From: Ktedonobacterales bacterium
Lineage (GTDB): Bacteria > Chloroflexota > Ktedonobacteria > Ktedonobacterales > DATBGS01
Assembly (NCBI GenBank): GCA_036557285.1
Contig: DATBHW010000003.1
Coordinates: 1-64,000 of the forward strand
Direction of reading: 5' to 3'
DNA length: 64,000 nucleotides
Both the position numbers and the translations under genes were made by a program. The number at the start of each line of letters is the position of its first letter. Within the stretch, counting starts at the first letter, position 1. Below the pieces are notes generated by a model. It saw nothing but the letters and a program-made list of their open reading frames with translations. It did no database searches and was not told where the DNA came from. Positions 60,760 to 64,000 of the stretch are shown here, piece after piece.

Positions 60760-61305
60760 TTATGCCATCGGCGTTGGGCCGGGCGCCTGCTCCTGCTGCA
60801 TCAACGGACCCTTTGGCCCGCCTCCTTGCTCCAGCGCCGCCTGAAGCCGCTCCTCAGCCTCCTTCGGCAGAGAAGTCTGGATGATTGTGCCGCCATACTT
60901 ACTGACCTCTGGCAGCACCTTATCAGGCGTGGCCTTGCGCACCAGCACGAAAATGGCCGAACTGTTCGGGGGCATGTTCTGGCCGAGCTGTTTCACAAAA
61001 TTGTCGTCAATGCCATAATCGCTGAACTTGCCAGCGAGCGCGCCCATACCTGCCCCGATGGCTGCCCCCGCGATAGGCATAAAGAAGATCAGGCCGATCA
61101 ACGCGCCCCACAAAGCGCCTGCGCCTGCGGCTTCTCCGGTCAGGTTCCTGGATTGATACAGCTTGATCTTGCTCTGGGCGTCTTTGGTGACATAGACGGC
61201 ATCCTCCAGATCGATCAGATACGCGCCGCTCAAGCGCCGCAGCGTTGCCATAACCTCCGCCGCGCGATACTCGTCGGGATACGTGATAGCAATCAAATTG
61301 CTCAT
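60760..61305 (-). CDS. DUF1269-type membrane protein
   Basis: 181 aa from ATG at 61305 (AAGGAG seven bases upstream; GTG at 61311 would overlap it). Same architecture as the protein at 57128: an N-terminal ferredoxin-like fold (ITYPDEYRAAEVMATLRRL), a glycine-zipper pair (GAGALWGALIGLIFFMPIAGAAIGAGMGALAG) and a soluble part VLVRKATPDKVLPEVSKYGG. Ends in a Gly/Pro/Gln-rich tail. Lies 30 bp after the PLDc_N-like gene, likely in the same transcript. Confidence 0.85.
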   Translation of the reverse strand: MSNLIAITYPDEYRAAEVMATLRRLSGAYLIDLEDAVYVTKDAQSKIKLYQSRNLTGEAAGAGALWGALIGLIFFMPIAGAAIGAGMGALAGKFSDYGIDDNFVKQLGQNMPPNSSAIFVLVRKATPDKVLPEVSKYGGTIIQTSLPKEAEERLQAALEQGGGPKGPLMQQEQAPGPTPMA

Positions 61306-61335
61306 GCTCACACTCCTTCTTCACTGAGGAACTCT

Positions 61336-61629
61336 TTAGTTTGGGACGACCCCACCGCCTTCAATCGCGTTTCTCACGCGCTGCTCATCCGCGCGCCGTC
61401 GCTCCTGCGCGCTCATCTCCCATGCAGACCCCGCAGGGCGCGCGATCAGATAGGCCAGCGCGCCCAGCAGGGGGAAACAGATCACGGCAAGCGCCCACAG
61501 CGCCTTCCTCCAGCCCACCAGATCAGGCCGTTTGACCAGATCAATCATGATCGAGACCCACAGCGCCGTAACCGGAACGACGATGAGAAAGAGCCAGAAG
61601 AACAACCAGAACCAGTCCCAAAACCGCAT
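61336..61629 (-). CDS. PLDc_N-domain membrane protein (two helices)
   Basis: 97 aa from ATG at 61629 (AGAGAGG upstream). Two membrane segments: FWDWFWLFFWLFLIVVPVTALWVSI, then a cytosolic loop DLVKRPDLVGWRKALW and a second helix ALAVICFPLLGALAYLIARP. It fits the PLDc_N family: the short membrane domain of cardiolipin synthase, found alone in many bacteria. The C-terminal tail is charged. Upstream at 61692-61755 lie two motif copies. Confidence 0.8.
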   Translation of the reverse strand: MRFWDWFWLFFWLFLIVVPVTALWVSIMIDLVKRPDLVGWRKALWALAVICFPLLGALAYLIARPAGSAWEMSAQERRRADEQRVRNAIEGGGVVPN

Positions 61630-61691
61630 GAGATGCCTCTCTTTTGCGCGCTGCATACAGAGCAAGTGTATCCCGCTCTCCAGGGCAAGGC

Positions 61692-61755
61692 ATGTATCGA
61701 AAGATGTATTTTTGCGCTGCTGTCTTGAGCCAGAACACTACATCCTTCGATACAT
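61692..61755. promoter_or_regulatory. Inverted pair of the 12-bp-period ATGTAT motif
   Basis: ATGTAT-N6-ATGTAT at 61692-61709 (with CGAAAG as spacer), and its mirror image TACAT-CCTTCG-ATACAT at 61738-61755. The first copy is almost identical over 30 bp to the one at 63545-63562. The pair faces inward around 28 bp and can also fold as a hairpin. It lies between the PLDc_N-like gene (reads away) and the amaP stop. Confidence 0.7.
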
Positions 61756-61776
61756 ATCCTGGCCGGAGCGCGAAGG

Positions 61777-62412
61777 CTACACTTCTTCTGCATCAGGGAC
61801 CGCTTGCTCTGAGAAGCCCACCCCCCGGCGCAGCGCCTCGTCATCCGCAGACACCTTCAGTCTGCCTATCCGCACGCCAGCGACGGACAGGCCAAAGTGA
61901 CGCTGCACCGATGCCCGAATCTTCTGTTGCAATTCCGCTTTCACGCTGCTCGCATCCGCATCGGATGCCAGAGCAATCCGAGTAGAAACCCGCACCCCTC
62001 GCCCTTTGGGGCCATCGCGCACATCCGGGCGAACTTCCATCACCCCAGGAACGGATGACGCCTCGTAGCGCACCAGATCGCGCACGCTCCTGCGCGCCAC
62101 CGTCACCTGGCCCAACTCATCGTGAAGCAGCACATACGCGCTCGACGCAGCGCCAGTGCTGCGCCAGGGCGGCAGTTCCATCGCCAGGAAGAGCAAACCA
62201 GCCCCCATCAGCAGGGCGCAAACGACCACCACGTTGGTGAAATCCTGGCCGCGCAGCCCGGCAAAGAATTGCCACTGGCCGAGCAGCACGCCCCCAGGAC
62301 TCACGGATTCAGGGCGAATAAGATCGCCCATCAGAAGCAGCGCAACGGCTGCGAAGACCACCACCACCAGGCTCAGCAGCAGCAGAATAAAACGATTGAT
62401 CGCATTCAACAC
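61777..62412 (-). CDS. amaP: Alkaline shock membrane anchor protein (AmaP-like)
   Basis: 211 aa starting at GTG 62412 (AAAGAAGG upstream), just after the preceding gene's stop (25-bp gap). Two hydrophobic segments: FILLLLSLVVVVFAAVALLLM (about 7-27) and VVVVCALLMGAGLLFLAMEL. A soluble part with VTVARRSVRDLVRYEASSVPGVMEVRP and VRIGRLKVSADDEAL follows. In Staphylococcus AmaP ties Asp23 to the membrane; the same two-helix hairpin and cytosolic domain are seen here. An Asp23 gene lies 500 bp upstream. Confidence 0.8.
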   Translation of the reverse strand: MLNAINRFILLLLSLVVVVFAAVALLLMGDLIRPESVSPGGVLLGQWQFFAGLRGQDFTNVVVVCALLMGAGLLFLAMELPPWRSTGAASSAYVLLHDELGQVTVARRSVRDLVRYEASSVPGVMEVRPDVRDGPKGRGVRVSTRIALASDADASSVKAELQQKIRASVQRHFGLSVAGVRIGRLKVSADDEALRRGVGFSEQAVPDAEEV

Positions 62413-62437
62413 AGCGCCTTCTTTACAGCCGAGATCC

Positions 62438-62872
62438 TCAAGCGAGGTCGTCAATAGATACATCAATGCCAGGCGCCGAGAAAAGCCAGTGGCCGGTCCC
62501 TGCTTCGTGGATGGCGGCGCGCACCTGCCCGGCCAGAGCAAGCAGGAAGGGCGTCCCTGGCAGGCGCGCGGCGGAACCGCTGGCGTTCCCTGGCAGCGCG
62601 GCGCGCAGGAGGGCTTCACTTGCTATCAGATGGATTTCAATGGCAAACTGACCGGACACAGCGCGGCGCACGACCACGCCGGGCGCCCGGCCCCCCGGCC
62701 CATGCGTGGCAACGGTTCCAAAACGCCCCGCGCTCATCCCCTGCACACCCGGCACGCAGCGCACCACCTGAGCAATAACGCGCGCCAGCGTCAGATCGTC
62801 CGGCGCTGTTTCAGGCGGCCTAATCATCGAGGCAGCGAGCAGATGAGCTACATCCGCCTGATGGGTGGTCAT
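62438..62872 (-). CDS. Uncharacterised protein between asp23 and amaP
   Basis: 144 aa from ATG at 62872 (GGGGGAG upstream; the frame open to 62911 is not supported). Alternating hydrophobic and polar residues; QVVRCVPGVQGMSAGRFGT and GVVVRRAVSGQFAIEIHLIASE resemble a diverged Asp23-like fold (VPGV...G...V). Two Asp23-like proteins followed by AmaP is an order seen in Actinobacteria and Chloroflexi. Function inferred as a scaffold partner. Confidence 0.6.
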   Translation of the reverse strand: MTTHQADVAHLLAASMIRPPETAPDDLTLARVIAQVVRCVPGVQGMSAGRFGTVATHGPGGRAPGVVVRRAVSGQFAIEIHLIASEALLRAALPGNASGSAARLPGTPFLLALAGQVRAAIHEAGTGHWLFSAPGIDVSIDDLA

Positions 62873-62923
62873 GCCGTTCTCCCCCTCTTCAGGGGGCCAC
62901 GAGGATGACACGTCTTCCCCTCT

Positions 62924-63433
62924 TTACTGGACACGCGGCTGGGGCTGTGATTGCTCTGACTCCTGCGGGAAGTACAGATCGCTCACGTCAATGTTGACCT
63001 CCTTGACGACCAGGCCGGTCATCGCGGCAATGCGGGCAATCACATTGCGCCGCACCGCGTCGGCCACCTGGGGAATGCTCACCCCGTAGTTGACGATCAT
63101 GCCCATATCAACGGCGGCCTCGCGTTCGCCCACCAGCACATTCACCTTTTGGCCCCGTTGTTCACCGCTCGTGATCCGCGAGGCCAGTCCTGAAGTCATC
63201 CCACCAGGCGCTGCTCGCGCCACGCTGCTGGTGGGCGTCAGGTCATGCACCCCATCAATCTCGCGCGCCGCGATGTCCACAATTTTTGCAACAACAATAT
63301 CCTCGACGGTTGTTTTGCCTTGAGGCGTGGACGCCTCGATGATCGGTCCCGGCGAACTGCCGGACGCAATGCCAAACGGCGTCACCCGGTCAATGGGCCG
63401 GTAATTAGGGGAATTCAAGCGTGTCTCAGACAT
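62924..63433 (-). CDS. Asp23/Gls24 envelope-stress protein
   Basis: 169 aa. Asp23 core at about 40-150: TVEDIVVAKIVDIAAREIDGVHDL, VDMGMIVNYGVSIPQVADAVRRNVIARIAAMTGLVVKEVNIDVSDLYF. Non-catalytic; forms a membrane-near scaffold through AmaP. Start ATG follows GGAGG (six bases). First gene of the operon asp23-unknown-amaP (-PLDc_N-DUF1269), divergent from the ArsR-type gene at 63658. The motif at 63545-63562 lies between them. Confidence 0.9.
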   Translation of the reverse strand: MSETRLNSPNYRPIDRVTPFGIASGSSPGPIIEASTPQGKTTVEDIVVAKIVDIAAREIDGVHDLTPTSSVARAAPGGMTSGLASRITSGEQRGQKVNVLVGEREAAVDMGMIVNYGVSIPQVADAVRRNVIARIAAMTGLVVKEVNIDVSDLYFPQESEQSQPQPRVQ

Positions 63434-63544
63434 AGGAACCTCCGTTTAGCGCGTCATCTGCTGCCAGCGCATTGACTCTTCTAGCCCCAATACCAGGAGC
63501 CTTCTGCGATTACCAAAAGCCTAGCATGCCATTGCGCAGAAGGC

Positions 63545-63562
63545 ATGTATCAAAAGATGTAT
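63545..63562. promoter_or_regulatory. 12-bp-period ATGTAT motif upstream of asp23
   Basis: ATGTAT (63545-63550) and ATGTAT (63557-63562), spacer CAAAAG. The flanks AAGGC on the left and TATTGCG on the right are the same as in the copy at 61692-61709 apart from one change. Centre-to-centre distance 12 bp, about one DNA turn, so a protein would touch the same face twice. Confidence 0.75.
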
Positions 63563-63593
63563 TATTGCGGGCTGTAACAGCCATTTCCCTCTC

Positions 63594-63622
63594 TTGACTC
63601 TGGTTTTCAGATACGTTACAAT
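63594..63622 (+). promoter_or_regulatory. Promoter of the ArsR-type regulator
   Basis: TTGACT (63594-63599), 17-bp spacer, TACAAT (63617-63622), expected start about 63629, leader of about 30 bases to the ATG at 63658. No perfect dyad covers it, in contrast to the 6155 promoter. Confidence 0.65.
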
Positions 63623-63657
63623 CGTTCTAAAAGTTATGAATGTTCAAGGATAATCTC

Positions 63658-64000
63658 ATGCCTGCCGAGCAAACGGAGGAACGCCGCGACAAGGTGCTGC
63701 CGGAAGACCTTTTCATCATCTCGGACCTGGAGACGCTGAAGGTCGTCACGGACCCGCTGCGCCTGAACATTGTGAATCTGCTGCGCGGCGGCCCACGCAC
63801 CACCAAGGAGCTGGCAAAGGCCCTGCATCTTTCACAGACCAAGCTCTATTACCATATCGGTTTGCTGGAGCAGCATGGGCTGGTGCGCGTCGTGGGGACG
63901 CGCCTGGTTTCCGGTATTCTGGAAAAGCAATATCAAGCCACGGCTTATAAGCTCTCGGTTGATCGGCGGCTCTTTTCGCCCGCGCCCACCTCGGCAGGCT
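63658..64000 (+). CDS. ArsR-type regulator, cut by window end
   Basis: 114 codons visible; the frame is open to the last base. The HTH is VTDPLRLNIVNLLRGGPRTTKELAKALHLSQTKLYYHIGLLEQHGLVRVVGTR, and it matches the protein at 6232 in order and length of the N-terminal part (ADELRLRILEQL...KLHYHVHELEKVGLL). Start ATG has AAGGA upstream. Divergent from asp23, so it may control that operon. Confidence 0.85.
   Translation, partial: MPAEQTEERRDKVLPEDLFIISDLETLKVVTDPLRLNIVNLLRGGPRTTKELAKALHLSQTKLYYHIGLLEQHGLVRVVGTRLVSGILEKQYQATAYKLSVDRRLFSPAPTSAG

Noticed and set aside
62156-62908. 250-codon plus-strand frame over amaP and its neighbour
   Set aside because: Spans two genes and has no motif; the minus-strand genes have ribosome sites and family features.
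1-64000. tRNA or rRNA genes
   Set aside because: No cloverleaf with T-arm consensus and CCA-side acceptor, and no rRNA-like conserved blocks were recognised by eye; a tRNAscan run could settle short ones.

Overview
The window reads as chromosomal DNA of a GC-rich, Gram-positive-like, non-Firmicute bacterium. The best fit is Chloroflexota, probably Ktedonobacteria-like. This is an inference from the gene mix: DUF4388 regulators, a Ser/Thr kinase carrying a WD40 propeller, a very large MalT/LuxR-type regulator, a T-box-controlled pheST operon, OpcA beside Zwf, a glutaredoxin-thioredoxin reductase fusion and a luciferase-like oxidoreductase. No tRNA, rRNA or CRISPR array was seen. Most genes are ordinary housekeeping or accessory genes, and the unusual content lies mostly between them.

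Layout. 1-5.1 kb: signal peptidase I, a sugar nucleotidyltransferase, a pseudo-receiver/DUF4388 regulator and a WecA/TagO-like phosphoglycosyltransferase followed by a zinc-ribbon membrane protein. 6.2-11.6 kb: an ArsR-type regulator with a near-consensus promoter, two paralogous MFS exporters and an anchored extracytoplasmic protein. 11.6-15.1 kb: ComF-like protein, an ABC-2 exporter and an alpha/beta hydrolase. 15.2-16.1 kb: an IS200/IS605-like non-autonomous element that appears to have split a secreted-protein gene after about five codons. 16.2-19.2 kb: a leaderless MerR regulator with a VWA protein, then an ECF sigma factor and its zinc-finger partner. 19.7-20.9 kb: the Grx-TrxR fusion.

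21.2-29.4 kb is a nearly complete pentose-phosphate operon in the order transketolase, 96-aa unknown, rpiB, transaldolase, gnd, zwf, opcA. A perfect 50-bp palindrome sits between gnd and zwf, and zwf carries a His/Asn-rich insertion. 29.6-31.3 kb holds a 16-bp tandem repeat array, an LLM oxidoreductase, a perfect 16-bp parS site and a VOC protein. 31.4-33.3 kb is a kinase-WD40 protein. 33.6-42.4 kb is a LacI-controlled glycoside uptake locus (GH1 beta-glucosidase, OppF, OppD, DppC, DppB, lipoprotein).

42.9-46.9 kb is pheT-pheS behind a T-box riboswitch. A near-identical second T-box, inverted, lies at 49.5-49.8 kb in front of a 64-aa ORF. Between them are an AI-2E family membrane protein and a TPR protein. 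50-56 kb: a DinB-like protein, a Uma2 nuclease-fold protein, a large Rossmann protein, an acyl-CoA synthetase and a membrane protein. 56.4-60.7 kb: a peroxiredoxin, a DUF1269 protein and the MalT-like regulator. 60.8-63.4 kb is an envelope-stress-like cluster (DUF1269, PLDc_N-like, AmaP, unknown, Asp23) facing an ArsR-type regulator that is cut by the window end. This cluster carries three copies of a distinctive 12-bp-period motif. A family of GC-rich palindromes (core CCGCCTTCCAGGCGG and variants) is scattered through at least ten intergenic positions, three of them long composite copies.
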